Of a DNA stretch of 64,000 nucleotides, positions 25,334 through 34,390 are shown piece by piece (the first letter of the stretch is position 1; every line of letters begins with the position of its first letter). Origin of the DNA: Veillonellaceae bacterium (GTDB lineage: Bacteria; Bacillota_C; Negativicutes; UBA1444); the NCBI GenBank assembly GCA_012798135.1, contig JAAZNU010000023.1, positions 1 to 64,000 of the forward strand, given 5' to 3'. A model generated the notes under the pieces. That model ran no database searches and was not told where the DNA came from. It was given only the letters and a program-made list of their open reading frames with translations. Made by a program: the position numbers and the translations under genes.

Positions 25334-27073
25334 CTAGAGGGTTTCTTCGGTTGTTTGCAAGCTATACAGCTTGCAGTACAAGCCGCCGGCATCCAGCAGC
25401 TCGGCATGGGCGCCGCATTCGACCATCCTTCCCTTCTCCAGAACCAGAATGCGGTCAGCCCGCTGAATGGTGGACAGCCGGTGGGCAATGACGAAGGTGG
25501 TACGACCGACCATCAGTTTATCCAGCGCATCCTGCACCAGACGCTCGCTTTCGGCGTCCAAGGCGGAAGTCGCCTCATCCAGAATCAGAATGCGGGGGTT
25601 TTTCAGGATGGCCCGGGCAATCGCGATGCGTTGACGCTGACCGCCGGAAAGCTGGCAACCGCGCTCACCGATCTGCGTTTCGTAGCCGTCCGGCAGCTGC
25701 AGGATGAAATCATGGGCATTTGCAGCCTGCGCCGCCGCCATCACTTCTTCCCGGCTCGCATCCAGACGCCCATAGAGGATGTTTTCAAAAATCGACGCAC
25801 TGAACAGGATAGTGTCTTGCGGCACCATCGCCAGCTGTTCACGCAGGGAGGCTACGGTGACCGTCCGGATGTCGACTCCATCGATGCAGATGCGGCCGGC
25901 TTGCGGATCATAGAACCGGGGGATGAGATTGGCGATGGTCGATTTCCCTGCGCCGCTCGGACCAACAATCGCCAGCACCTGGCCCGGCGCCACGTCAATC
26001 GACATGTCGCGCAACGCCGGTTCACCGTTTCGGTATTCGAAGGTCACGTTTTCAAAGGTCACCCGGCCCTGGATGGGCGGCAACGGTTTGGCGCCCGGTG
26101 CGTCCTGGATCTCGGGCAGAGTGTCCAGCACCTCGAATACCCGCTCGGCGGCCGCCACGGCCCGTTGAATATTGCCGTAGACGTTGCCTAAACGTTTCAC
26201 TGGGTTGGAAATATTTACGGCATACACCAAGAAGGCGATCAGTGAACCTGATGTCAGGTTGCCGCGAATGACTTCATGTCCGCCATACCAGACAATCACC
26301 GTCACCGCCAGGGCGGCGAGAAACTCGACGACCGGCGTCAGGGTAGCCGACAATTGGGCCGCTTTCATCTGCGCGTCAAAGTTGTTCACGTTTTCCCGGT
26401 TAAATCGGTCGATTTCATAGTCCTCCCGGACAAACAGACGAATCAGTCGGATGGATACGATCATTTCCTGTAACACAGACGTAATTTCGGCAGCCCGTTG
26501 CTGCATCGTGCCGCTGGCCTTGCGCAATTTCGCGCCGAAAATTTTCATGGCTTCCGCCACCATCGGCACGGTAATCAACGTCAACAGCGCCAGCTGCCAG
26601 TGCAGGTAAAACATGGCGATCAGCGAGCCGATCAGCGCCAGCGATTCCGAGGCCAGTTCAATGACGTTCTGCGCCAGCACCCCCTGCAGGGCGGCAACAT
26701 CGTTAGTCATGTAGCTGAGAACTTTACCGGTCTGGCTGCGGTCGAAATAGGAAACGGACAGGCGCTGGAAGTGCCGGAACAAATGCTCACGCAGGTCAAT
26801 GACCACCTTCTGGCTGATGAAGGCCATCAGGTAGGTCTGTCCGTAGACAAAAAAACCCCGCAGGGCAAATACGACCACGATACCGGCGGTAATGGCGTTA
26901 AGCAGCATTTCATCCTTATTGACCAGTACTCCATCGATCACATCCCGCACGATCCAGGGCACGTACAGACTGGCCGAGGTGGCCAGGATCATGCAGGCTA
27001 CAGCCATGATTGTCTGAGGGATATAGGGCCGAAGATATTGCAACAGTCGCAAATAGATTTTTGCCGAGCTCAT
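25334..27073 (-). CDS. msbA: Lipid A flippase, ABC transporter MsbA type
   Basis: 579-residue half-transporter: six-helix ABC exporter domain (residues about 15-310) fused to an ATPase domain with Walker A VGPSGAGKSTIANLIPR, signature QLSGGQRQRIAIARAIL and Walker B ILILDEATSALD. Flips core-lipid A across the inner membrane. ATG overlaps the lpxB stop by 4 nt. The identification over other exporters rests on its place between lpxB and waaA. Confidence 0.93.
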   Translation of the reverse strand: MSSAKIYLRLLQYLRPYIPQTIMAVACMILATSASLYVPWIVRDVIDGVLVNKDEMLLNAITAGIVVVFALRGFFVYGQTYLMAFISQKVVIDLREHLFRHFQRLSVSYFDRSQTGKVLSYMTNDVAALQGVLAQNVIELASESLALIGSLIAMFYLHWQLALLTLITVPMVAEAMKIFGAKLRKASGTMQQRAAEITSVLQEMIVSIRLIRLFVREDYEIDRFNRENVNNFDAQMKAAQLSATLTPVVEFLAALAVTVIVWYGGHEVIRGNLTSGSLIAFLVYAVNISNPVKRLGNVYGNIQRAVAAAERVFEVLDTLPEIQDAPGAKPLPPIQGRVTFENVTFEYRNGEPALRDMSIDVAPGQVLAIVGPSGAGKSTIANLIPRFYDPQAGRICIDGVDIRTVTVASLREQLAMVPQDTILFSASIFENILYGRLDASREEVMAAAQAANAHDFILQLPDGYETQIGERGCQLSGGQRQRIAIARAILKNPRILILDEATSALDAESERLVQDALDKLMVGRTTFVIAHRLSTIQRADRILVLEKGRMVECGAHAELLDAGGLYCKLYSLQTTEETL

Positions 27074-28212
27074 GTTTTCCTCCCCGATGCCACATCCAGG
27101 ACGATGGACGCGACCCGTTTCACGGCGCCCGGTTGTCCCAAGTTGACCCGTACTTCCTTCAGATCTGCCGCTGCCTGGGCCCGTACTGCCGGATCGGTCA
27201 TCAGTCGCAACGCGGCCTGACTAACATTGTCCGCCGTCGCCTCATGCTGGATCAGCTCGGGCAGTATCCGGCGGCCGGTCACGATGTTCGGCAGGCCTAC
27301 ATGCGACACATTGGCCACCACCCGGACCAGCCAATACGTGGATGTCTTGACCCGGTAAATGATCACTGATGGCAGACCCATCAGCGCCGCTTCCAGGGTA
27401 ACGGTACCGGAAGCCGCGATGGCGCAGTCGGCAATCTGCATCAGGTTATAGGTGCTGTTGCGGGTATAGACCACCGGCACGCCGGAGGCCTGGACCACTG
27501 ACTCGATCCGTTCCATGGGAATCGTCGGGGCCACTGGAAGGTAAAACTGACAGTCCGGCAACTGTTCCCGAATTTTTTTCGCCGCCGCCATCATGATATC
27601 CAGCAGGCTCGACACTTCCTGGAACCGGCTGCCCGGCAACAACAACAACAACGGTTTTTCCGGGTCGGCGCCGAAATGCCGGAAAGCAGTCTCCCGGTCC
27701 ATCGACGGTCGCACGATGTCGACCAGCGGATGACCTACGAAACTGACCGAGGCTCCGGCCTCCCGGTAGATATCCGCTTCGAACGGGAAGATCGCCGCCA
27801 CTTTCTCGACCCAGCCGGCGATGGCCTTGGCTCGCCATTTTCCCCAGACCCAAGCCTTGGGACAAATGTAGTACACTACTGGGATGCCTTTTCTCTTGGC
27901 CACCTGCGCCAGCGCCATATGAAAACCGCCGTAATCGATCAGTACCAGAACATCTGGTCGACGTTCGTCCATGATCCGCGACAGAAGGCCGCGCAAACGA
28001 AAAAACTTCGGCAAATTGCGCAGGATTTCCACGAATCCCATCACGCCGATGTCCGCGATATCGTAGACAATATCAACCCCGGCGGCGCGCATATTGGACC
28101 CGCCCATGCCGAAGAGTTCGATGTCCGGCCGCATAGTCTTCAATGTTTCCGCCACGCTGGCGCCGTGCAGATCGCCGGAAGCCTCGCCGGCGCTGATCAT
28201 GACCTTAGGCAT
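27070..28212 (-). CDS. lpxB: Lipid-A-disaccharide synthase
   Basis: 380-residue GT19 enzyme that joins UDP-2,3-diacylglucosamine and lipid X. The N-terminus MPKVMISAGEASGDLHG is the LpxB signature; LLLLLPGSRFQEVSSLL and AIAASGTVTLEAALMGLPS are the other conserved blocks. I chose the ATG at 28212 because the signature starts there; an ATG five codons earlier is an alternative. It overlaps the lpxI end by 8 nt. This is the true LpxB; two diverged relatives lie at 1251-3558. Confidence 0.95.
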   Translation of the reverse strand: MPKVMISAGEASGDLHGASVAETLKTMRPDIELFGMGGSNMRAAGVDIVYDIADIGVMGFVEILRNLPKFFRLRGLLSRIMDERRPDVLVLIDYGGFHMALAQVAKRKGIPVVYYICPKAWVWGKWRAKAIAGWVEKVAAIFPFEADIYREAGASVSFVGHPLVDIVRPSMDRETAFRHFGADPEKPLLLLLPGSRFQEVSSLLDIMMAAAKKIREQLPDCQFYLPVAPTIPMERIESVVQASGVPVVYTRNSTYNLMQIADCAIAASGTVTLEAALMGLPSVIIYRVKTSTYWLVRVVANVSHVGLPNIVTGRRILPELIQHEATADNVSQAALRLMTDPAVRAQAAADLKEVRVNLGQPGAVKRVASIVLDVASGRKT

Positions 28213-29035
28213 AGGCCCCCGCTTCATCTCCCGCCATCGCAACGATTGTGATTCCGTGTTGATCCGCCTTGGCAACCATCTTTTCCCGATCGACTATCAG
28301 AGTCTTACCAGCCTCAATCACCAAAGCGACCGCCCCGGACTCAATCATCGAATCCAACGTATCCGGACCGATGCCGGGAACGTCAAACCGCATGTCCTGC
28401 TTCGGCTTGGCGGCTTTCGCCACCGTCACGCCTCCCCGGCCAAGCTGGCCGCCCCGACGGATGCAGGCATCGGTGCCTTCAATGGCTTCGACGGCCATGA
28501 TGGCCCGGTTTTTGACGACCACAGTCTGGCCGATGTCCAAACCGCCGATTTGTTTCGCCATCGCCAACCCAAACCGCATGTCGGCCAGTTCCGCCTCAGT
28601 CGGCTGGCGTCGGGTCAGCACTCCGGCCGCCGGCATCAGGGGACGGAGCAGTTCCGTCTGGTCCAGCACCGTGATCCCTTCCGCCGCCAGTTCCTCCACC
28701 AGCGCCAAAGTCAGCGTATCGTCACTGAAATTCTTGATCCGGGAAAAAATCTTCAAAACCCGCAGATCCGGCAATTCGCGATGAGCATAGACCAGCTCTT
28801 TGGTAATCTTGCCGAGCAGGGTGATTTCCGTCACCTGTTCCCGTTTGAACACCTTGAAGATCCGGTCCAGTTTGGCGATATTGATGCTTTCATAGGTATG
28901 CGCGACTTGGGCAAGTTCGGGGTCCACTTCCGGCAACACCCCTACCCCTATCACGTGAACGCCCATGCCGCGAGCGGCACGGGCGAATTCCACAGGCAAC
29001 CGGCCGACGCCGGCAATCAAGCCAATCTTTTTCAT
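28205..29035 (-). CDS. lpxI: UDP-2,3-diacylglucosamine pyrophosphatase LpxI
   Basis: 276-residue LpxI (DUF1009) enzyme that hydrolyses UDP-2,3-diacylglucosamine to lipid X, replacing LpxH. Starts MKKIGLIAGVGRLPVEFARA and has the family segment MAVEAIEGTDACIRRGG and the C-terminal GPDTLDSMIESGAVALVIEA. Cytosolic, membrane-peripheral. Placed between lpxA and lpxB as expected by pathway order. Confidence 0.95.
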   Translation of the reverse strand: MKKIGLIAGVGRLPVEFARAARGMGVHVIGVGVLPEVDPELAQVAHTYESINIAKLDRIFKVFKREQVTEITLLGKITKELVYAHRELPDLRVLKIFSRIKNFSDDTLTLALVEELAAEGITVLDQTELLRPLMPAAGVLTRRQPTEAELADMRFGLAMAKQIGGLDIGQTVVVKNRAIMAVEAIEGTDACIRRGGQLGRGGVTVAKAAKPKQDMRFDVPGIGPDTLDSMIESGAVALVIEAGKTLIVDREKMVAKADQHGITIVAMAGDEAGAYA

Positions 29036-29050
29036 GAGTCACCCCTGAAA

Positions 29051-29881
29051 TTATAGTTCTGCGGCGTCGTCATCCCGACGGCTGCGACAAATGCCCCGGT
29101 TCACGTTGCGTAAAAAGCGCAGCAGGTGATCCACCGGTTCACTGGAATCCAACTCCTGCTCCATCGTGGTAATGGCTTCCGACAGTTTCAAGCCGGAACG
29201 GAACAAGATCCGGTAGGCTCGTTTCAGGTTGCGCCGAACCTCATCACTCAAACCAGCGCGGGCGATGCCTACGCTATTCAGACCGCAGACCCGGGCTGGC
29301 CGGCCGTCGGCGATCACGAATGGCGGCACATCCTGAACCACTTTCGAAGCACCGCCGACCATGGCGTTGCGGCCGATCTTGACAAACTGGTGCACCCCGG
29401 ACAAGCCGCTGATAATCGCGCGGTCCTCCACGGTCACATGTCCGGCCAACCCCGCGTGATTCGAAATGACCACACTGTTGCCGACCACGCAATTGTGGGC
29501 GATATGTACAGTGCCCATCAGCAGACAATTCGAACCGATCCGGGTTTCCTCGCCCTCGCCGGTCGCCCGGTTGATGGTAACGAATTCCCGGATAATAGTG
29601 TTGTCGCCGATATACACAAAGGTTTTTTCACCCTTAAATTTCAAATCCTGCGGTTCGTTGCCGATACAGGCTCCGTGATGGATCTGGCAGTCCTTGCCGA
29701 TCGTAGTCCAGCCTTCAATAACGACATGGGAACCAATTTTTACGCCATCGCCGATAAACACATTTTCACCAATGACCGAATAAGGTCCGACTTCCACATC
29801 CCGGCCCAACCGGGCCCCGGGATAAATTACGGCTGTTTCGTGAATTTTTCGCAGCGGAACCACCACGCCATCCATTTTCAT
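29051..29881 (-). CDS. lpxA: UDP-N-acetylglucosamine acyltransferase
   Basis: 276-residue left-handed beta-helix acyltransferase, first step of lipid A synthesis. Hexapeptide repeats span residues 10-190 (for example IHETAVIYPGARLGRDVEVG), and the catalytic His region reads GTVHIAHNCVVGNSVVISNH. The C-terminal helices follow. Start ATG with AGGAG 11 bases upstream. The first ten residues extend beyond the usual start. The acceptor could be UDP-GlcNAc or the 3-amino analogue if the GnnA/B-like pair works as proposed. Confidence 0.95.
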   Translation of the reverse strand: MKMDGVVVPLRKIHETAVIYPGARLGRDVEVGPYSVIGENVFIGDGVKIGSHVVIEGWTTIGKDCQIHHGACIGNEPQDLKFKGEKTFVYIGDNTIIREFVTINRATGEGEETRIGSNCLLMGTVHIAHNCVVGNSVVISNHAGLAGHVTVEDRAIISGLSGVHQFVKIGRNAMVGGASKVVQDVPPFVIADGRPARVCGLNSVGIARAGLSDEVRRNLKRAYRILFRSGLKLSEAITTMEQELDSSEPVDHLLRFLRNVNRGICRSRRDDDAAEL

Positions 29882-29969
29882 ATTTCGATCAACTCCTCAA
29901 AGAGTATACTCCGTCCGGCGCATTTGTTCCCGACAGTAGATATTTTGGCAAAATCGCCAGATTTTCACG

Positions 29970-29998
29970 CTTATAATGGTTATCTCGCAAATAATCAA
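29970..29998 (-). promoter_or_regulatory. Predicted promoter upstream of lpxA
   Basis: TTGATT (29993-29998), 17-nt spacer, TATAAG (29970-29975). It would start a transcript about 80 nt before the lpxA ATG and serve lpxA-lpxI-lpxB-msbA and onward. The leader contains the palindrome GAGTATACTC. Confidence 0.5.
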
Positions 29999-30025
29999 CC
30001 TTTTTCAGCTTACTTGCAGCAAATT

Positions 30026-31300
30026 TCAGGTCAAAGCAAAAGTTAATTCCGCTTCCGCCACCAATTCACCGTCGACGAACGCCTGGGTCCAAACTTTGCC
30101 GATATTGCCGCGATATTTCAGCATTTCCGCTGTCATCCGCAGCTGGTCGCCGGGTACTACCGGCCGCCGGAATTTCACCCGATCCATACCGGCAAAATAC
30201 GGGATCGTTTTCTGATGTTCTGGCGAACACATCACCATCACGCCGCCAACCTGGCCCATTGCCTCCAGCAGGAGCACGCCGGGCATGACGGGCCGGTCGG
30301 GGAAATGGCCGGTGAAAAATCGTTCGTTCATGGTGACGCACTTGATGCCCACAGCGCGCTTCATTGGCTCCAATTCGAGAATCCGGTCAACGAGCAACAT
30401 AGGATAACGGTGCGGCAGAATCTTTTGAATTTCAATTACATCCAGCAAAGCTTCACACCCCTTTTTTGTCTTGTTCTGATGTAAACGCCACAATTTTCCG
30501 GCCAGCGCCGTATTCAGGGCATGCCCCGACTGGACGGCAACAACGTGGCCGCGCAATGGCGCCCCCACTAGCGCAAGGTCGCCCAGCACGTCCAGGACCT
30601 TATGGCGGACCAATTCATCGGGAAAACGCAACGGATTCAGGTTCGTTTTCTCATCGTACACCAAGGTGTTGTCCAAGCTGCCACCCAGTCCCAGGCCTTT
30701 GGCCTTCAACGCTTCGACTTCATGCATGAAACCGATGGTCCGAGCCGGGGCGATCTCACGGATGAAAAGTTCCGGCGTGATTTCATATTCGGCTTGCTGA
30801 ATCCCCAGTTTGGGATGGGGATTTGACGAAGTAAACGTCACCTTCAGCCCAGCGTAGGGAAGAATCTTGATAAACCGGCCGTCTTCGACTACTTCCACAG
30901 TGTCGGTTACCGACAGTTGTTGCCGGGGAACGGGCAACTCGGTAATCCCTGCCTGTTCAATCAGCCGGACGAACGGCAATGCGCTGCCGTCGCCCACCGG
31001 CGCTTCCGCCGCCGACATTTCCACCTGGCAGTTGTCGACACCCAACACATATAACGCCGCCAATAAGTGTTCCACAGTAAAAACCTTGGCTAATCCGGCT
31101 TCCAGGGTGGTCGCCCGCAGAGTCGCCGTTACCCGGTCGGCACTGGCCCGTACCGCCGGCCGTCCCGGCAGGTCCGCCCGAACAAATACGATGCCAGTAT
31201 TCGCCGGCGCCGGTCGTAGTTCCAGCGAAACCGGTCGGCCGGAATGCAGACCGATATCCGTATAGCGAACCGCCTGCGTCAGCGTGGTTTGATTTTCCAA
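30026..31300 (-). CDS. lpxC-fabZ: LpxC-FabZ fusion: lipid A deacetylase and hydroxyacyl-ACP dehydratase
   Basis: 424-residue bifunctional protein. Residues 1-275 are LpxC, the zinc deacetylase committing to lipid A: zinc ligands are H78 (TVEHLLAAL), H233 and D237 (RHKVLDVLGDLAL), and H260 (SGHALN) is the conserved GH histidine. Residues 285-424 are FabZ: LPHRYPMLLVDRI, catalytic H332 in GHFPDRPVMPG and E346 in LLLEAMGQ. Fusion places both users of 3-hydroxyacyl-ACP in one chain. Such fusions are known in Bacteroidetes. TTG start with GGGGGAG upstream. Confidence 0.95.
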   Translation of the reverse strand: MENQTTLTQAVRYTDIGLHSGRPVSLELRPAPANTGIVFVRADLPGRPAVRASADRVTATLRATTLEAGLAKVFTVEHLLAALYVLGVDNCQVEMSAAEAPVGDGSALPFVRLIEQAGITELPVPRQQLSVTDTVEVVEDGRFIKILPYAGLKVTFTSSNPHPKLGIQQAEYEITPELFIREIAPARTIGFMHEVEALKAKGLGLGGSLDNTLVYDEKTNLNPLRFPDELVRHKVLDVLGDLALVGAPLRGHVVAVQSGHALNTALAGKLWRLHQNKTKKGCEALLDVIEIQKILPHRYPMLLVDRILELEPMKRAVGIKCVTMNERFFTGHFPDRPVMPGVLLLEAMGQVGGVMVMCSPEHQKTIPYFAGMDRVKFRRPVVPGDQLRMTAEMLKYRGNIGKVWTQAFVDGELVAEAELTFALT

Positions 31301-31322
31301 AATGCTCCCCCTGTCCGGTTTG

Positions 31323-31973
31323 TCAGTTTGTATAGGTCAGCCCCAGATAAACCCGCTGTTCCCGGCCCAGCCAGCCAGCGTCCAACCGTACGCCATGCAT
31401 CAAGCTCATCCGAGCACCATAGTTCATCTTCTGGCCGTCCATTTCCACAATCAATGAAGTCACCGGAAAACCGCCCGGCCGTTTTTTTCGCAACGAGGTC
31501 GGATTCAGCACTTTTTCCACAGCGCCGAACATTCCCTTAAATCGGCCGGTCCCAGCGCCCACATGAATCCGGAAGCCAAACGGCAGGGCTTTCGAGACAG
31601 CCGCGTAGTAGGATCGCTGGTTCTGCTCGCCGATATCTTCGGCGCCGATCGCAATGGCCGGCAGCAAGAGTCCTTCCTGGGTCAGGGCAACCTTTGCATT
31701 CACGGTCCAGTTACCGGTTGCGCCCTTATACCAGGGGGCCGCCGCGCTGACTTCCAGCCCGGCTGGCAAGCCGGCCGCCGCCACGGCGGTGGAATGATCT
31801 TGCCAATAAAAATAGCCGGCGGAAAAGTGGCCGGGCCGCAGACTATCCGCGGTCGGTATCCGGATCAGCCCGGTGGCGCCGGATGTTGAAGGGGCGGCAA
31901 AAGCCGTAGTCTCCCCCAACAGCAAACAGGATCCCACCAAGATCAACGCTGCCGCTCTTTGAACGTTTGTCAT
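31323..31973 (-). CDS. YjbH-domain exported protein
   Basis: 216-residue exported protein with signal peptide (LILVGSCLLLGETTAFAAPS) and the YjbH-type start of the mature chain GATGLIRIPTADSLRPG. The remainder alternates in beta-strand fashion (EVSAAAPWYKGATGNWTVN, VYLGLTYTN at the end), suggesting a small outer-membrane or periplasmic barrel. ATG preceded by GGGGAGG. Lies between lpxD and lpxC-fabZ. Function in this phylum is unknown. Confidence 0.75.
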   Translation of the reverse strand: MTNVQRAAALILVGSCLLLGETTAFAAPSTSGATGLIRIPTADSLRPGHFSAGYFYWQDHSTAVAAAGLPAGLEVSAAAPWYKGATGNWTVNAKVALTQEGLLLPAIAIGAEDIGEQNQRSYYAAVSKALPFGFRIHVGAGTGRFKGMFGAVEKVLNPTSLRKKRPGGFPVTSLIVEMDGQKMNYGARMSLMHGVRLDAGWLGREQRVYLGLTYTN

Positions 31974-32001
31974 CCGTTCGCCTCCCCTATCCGGCGTTCC
32001 G

Positions 32002-33021
32002 TTACTTTTGGCTCAGTTCTTCCACTCTTTTTTCCAGTTCGCGAATTTTTTTCAGAGCCGTCGGCAGTTTGTGCAATGCCACTTGCTCCTTCACCCACTC
32101 CTGATGGGGCCGCGCCGGCACACCGGCGCCGAAATAATTGGCGGGCGTGTCCTTGGTAATCCCGGCCCGTCCAATAAACACCGAATTTTCACCGATATGA
32201 ATATGCCCGGCAGTGCCGGTTTGCCCGGCCAAGGTCACATGGTGCCCCACAGTCACGCTGCCGGAAATCCCCGTCTGGGCTGCGAGCAAGCAGTGTTCAC
32301 CAATAACATCGTTGTGGGCAATATGCACAAAATTATCGATCTTTGTCCCCCGCTTCACGATGGTGCTGCCGGTGGTCGCCCGATCAATCGCAGTATTGGC
32401 GCCAATCTCCACATCGTCCTCAATGACGACGTTGCCGACCTGCGGTACCTTCAAATGCTCGCCGTCCACAGTGACAAAACCGAAACCATCCCCGCCCAGC
32501 ACGACGCCGCTCTGAACGATCACCCGGTCGCCCAGAATGGTCCGTTCCCTGAGCGTCACATTCGGATGAATCACGCAGTTTTGGCCGATCACGGAGCCGT
32601 CGCCGATATAGGTATGCGGGTAAATAACGGTACCGTCGCCAATCGTGACATTATCGCCGATAAACACTTGCGCCATGACACCGGCGGTTGCCGCGATCGT
32701 TAGATTCTTGCCGACGACCGCCGCCGCGTGGATCCCCCGTTCAAAAGCCGGCGGTGGATTAAACAGCGTCAATAAACGGGTAAAGGCGATTCGGGGATTT
32801 TCCACCCGAATCGCCGGTTTGGCAAACGTCTGGACACTATCCGGCACAATCACCGCCGCCGCTTGGGACTGGGCGGCCCGCTCCAAGTGAGGCGGCACCG
32901 CAAACGTCAGATCAGTCGGGCCGGCTTCGTCAATCCCGGTAATTCCGGTGATGGCAATCGCCGCCTCGCCAACAACCTGTCCTTCGACCAATTCGGCCAG
33001 TTCTAACAACGTCTGTTTCAA
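32002..33021 (-). CDS. lpxD: UDP-3-O-acylglucosamine N-acyltransferase
   Basis: 339-residue enzyme for the third lipid A step. N-terminal uridine-binding domain (residues 1-100), then left-handed beta-helix hexapeptide repeats (100-290), with catalytic-His block KIDNFVHIAHNDVIGEHCLL. The C-terminus ends in a short coiled coil (KKIRELEKRVEELSQK). TTG start after GAGGG. It follows the Skp-like genes, as in many LPS-producing bacteria where skp and lpxD are adjacent. Confidence 0.96.
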   Translation of the reverse strand: MKQTLLELAELVEGQVVGEAAIAITGITGIDEAGPTDLTFAVPPHLERAAQSQAAAVIVPDSVQTFAKPAIRVENPRIAFTRLLTLFNPPPAFERGIHAAAVVGKNLTIAATAGVMAQVFIGDNVTIGDGTVIYPHTYIGDGSVIGQNCVIHPNVTLRERTILGDRVIVQSGVVLGGDGFGFVTVDGEHLKVPQVGNVVIEDDVEIGANTAIDRATTGSTIVKRGTKIDNFVHIAHNDVIGEHCLLAAQTGISGSVTVGHHVTLAGQTGTAGHIHIGENSVFIGRAGITKDTPANYFGAGVPARPHQEWVKEQVALHKLPTALKKIRELEKRVEELSQK

Positions 33022-33036
33022 AACCGTCCCTCTCTA

Positions 33037-33462
33037 TTACTGCAATTTTTTCAATACGTCTTCCGTGACATCCACGCCGCCCCAAGCCATGCCGTTTTTG
33101 TAGATCACGGCACCCAGTTTCTTTTCCTTGGCGACTTCCTCAAGGACTTTCTTGGTCTGCGCTTCGATCTGCGCTTCAAAATCCTGTTTCATTTTCATGA
33201 ATTCCGCGTAGGCAGCCTGCTCCTTTTGCTGAAACTCTTCCGGTTTCAGGGTAGCCCGCTCTTTTTCCAGATTTTGGCTCAATTCTTTAGCCTTGGTATT
33301 CAACTGCTCCTGCATTTGTTTGATTTTCGGATTCTCGGTCATCACTTTTTGCATATCGACAATGCCGATCGTCGAGGTCTTCTCCGCCGCACAGCCGCTC
33401 AACAGCGCCGTCGCCAAAACGACGACCAGTAGAAGGGCGCTCCAACGTGTCCGTATATTCAT
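33037..33462 (-). CDS. OmpH/Skp-like lipoprotein (third of three)
   Basis: 141-residue lipoprotein: lipobox ALLSGC after a hydrophobic signal (WSALLLVVVLATALLSGC), then an OmpH-like pattern: TIGIVDMQKVMTENPKIKQM, a helical hairpin rich in K/E/Q, and a C-terminal strand VIYKNGMAWGGVDVTEDVLK. Family members are periplasmic chaperones for outer-membrane proteins. Start at 33462 chosen for signal peptide and GGAGG; an ATG at 33483 overlapping the previous stop is an alternative. Confidence 0.85.
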   Translation of the reverse strand: MNIRTRWSALLLVVVLATALLSGCAAEKTSTIGIVDMQKVMTENPKIKQMQEQLNTKAKELSQNLEKERATLKPEEFQQKEQAAYAEFMKMKQDFEAQIEAQTKKVLEEVAKEKKLGAVIYKNGMAWGGVDVTEDVLKKLQ

Positions 33463-33479
33463 GATATTAATTCCTCCAC

Positions 33480-34316
33480 TCATTTCACATTTGCCAATTC
33501 TTTCGCCACCGCATCCGTAATGTCTTTCAGTGGCGTATGCACGGCCTGTCGCAGCCAAACGACTTGGATCTTGTCTCGCAGGGCCACTTTGGCAACCATT
33601 GAACGAACATCCTCAATCAACCGATTGGACAACTCGACAATCGCCTGTCGCTGCCGTTCGCGTTCCGGGGAAACGGTGGCCTGCTGCAGGCGGTTCATCC
33701 GTTCCGCAGTCCATTGTTTCGCATAGGCATCGGTATTTTCCGCCAGTTCTGCGGCGAAGGCATCCATTTCCTTCTGAAAGCGTGCCGCCAACTCATCCTC
33801 TTTCGCCTTCAGTTTCTGTTGGCGTTCGGCCAGCAGGCGGTCCATTTCCTTCTGCAAGGTTTCCTTTTCCGCCGGTGTAATCTGGACGGTTTTCAGTTTC
33901 AGGTCGAGGTTGAACAATAGCGGCCGGTATTCTTTTTCCAACTCGTCAATGTAAGCGCGGCGTTGCTCGTTCAGCTCGTCCCCCAGCTGGGTCTGTTTCT
34001 TCTCGATTGCTGCTTTGTCTTCGCTTTGACGCACTTTCATGGCGGTCTCAAATTCTTGCCTGGCCGTATCCTGGGCAGACGTATCCGCGGCGGCCTTGGC
34101 TTCCGCCGTCGCCAAATCCTGTTCCATTTGCCGCAGTTTACCACGCAATGGATGAGCTTCCAAAGCTTTTTGCACATCCACCATGGCCTGCATTGACGCC
34201 GCCGGTTTGGCAGGCGGGGCCGATGCAGGCTGTTTCGGTCCGCAACCGGCGAAAATCGTCAAAATACAGCCCAGCGCCACGGCGGCAATTAGGTTGCGCT
34301 GGTGATGGAACCGCAT
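33480..34316 (-). CDS. Long OmpH/Skp-like coiled-coil lipoprotein (second of three)
   Basis: 278-residue lipoprotein with lipobox IFAGC at about residue 24, a proline/alanine linker, and a long charged helical region (residues 60-210) resembling an enlarged Skp hairpin; the C-terminus (IQVVWLRQAVHTPLKDITDA) resembles the closing strand/helix of OmpH proteins. Roughly twice the usual length. It follows a terminator-like hairpin after the first Skp-like gene and may be reduced in expression relative to it. Probable periplasmic chaperone or envelope spacer. Confidence 0.8.
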   Translation of the reverse strand: MRFHHQRNLIAAVALGCILTIFAGCGPKQPASAPPAKPAASMQAMVDVQKALEAHPLRGKLRQMEQDLATAEAKAAADTSAQDTARQEFETAMKVRQSEDKAAIEKKQTQLGDELNEQRRAYIDELEKEYRPLLFNLDLKLKTVQITPAEKETLQKEMDRLLAERQQKLKAKEDELAARFQKEMDAFAAELAENTDAYAKQWTAERMNRLQQATVSPERERQRQAIVELSNRLIEDVRSMVAKVALRDKIQVVWLRQAVHTPLKDITDAVAKELANVK

Positions 34317-34332
34317 GTCGTTTCCTCCCCGT

Positions 34333-34367
34333 AAAAAAGGCCGAGCGCTGGTCTCCCCCGCCCGGCC
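34333..34367 (-). terminator. Intrinsic terminator between the first and second Skp-like genes
   Basis: Minus-strand GGCCGGGCG and CGCTCGGCC form a 9-bp stem with one G-T pair, followed by six T. Some readthrough must feed the downstream lipid A genes, since no promoter is obvious between them. Confidence 0.75.
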
Positions 34368-34390
34368 GCTCTGTGTCGTCTAATTTCGGA

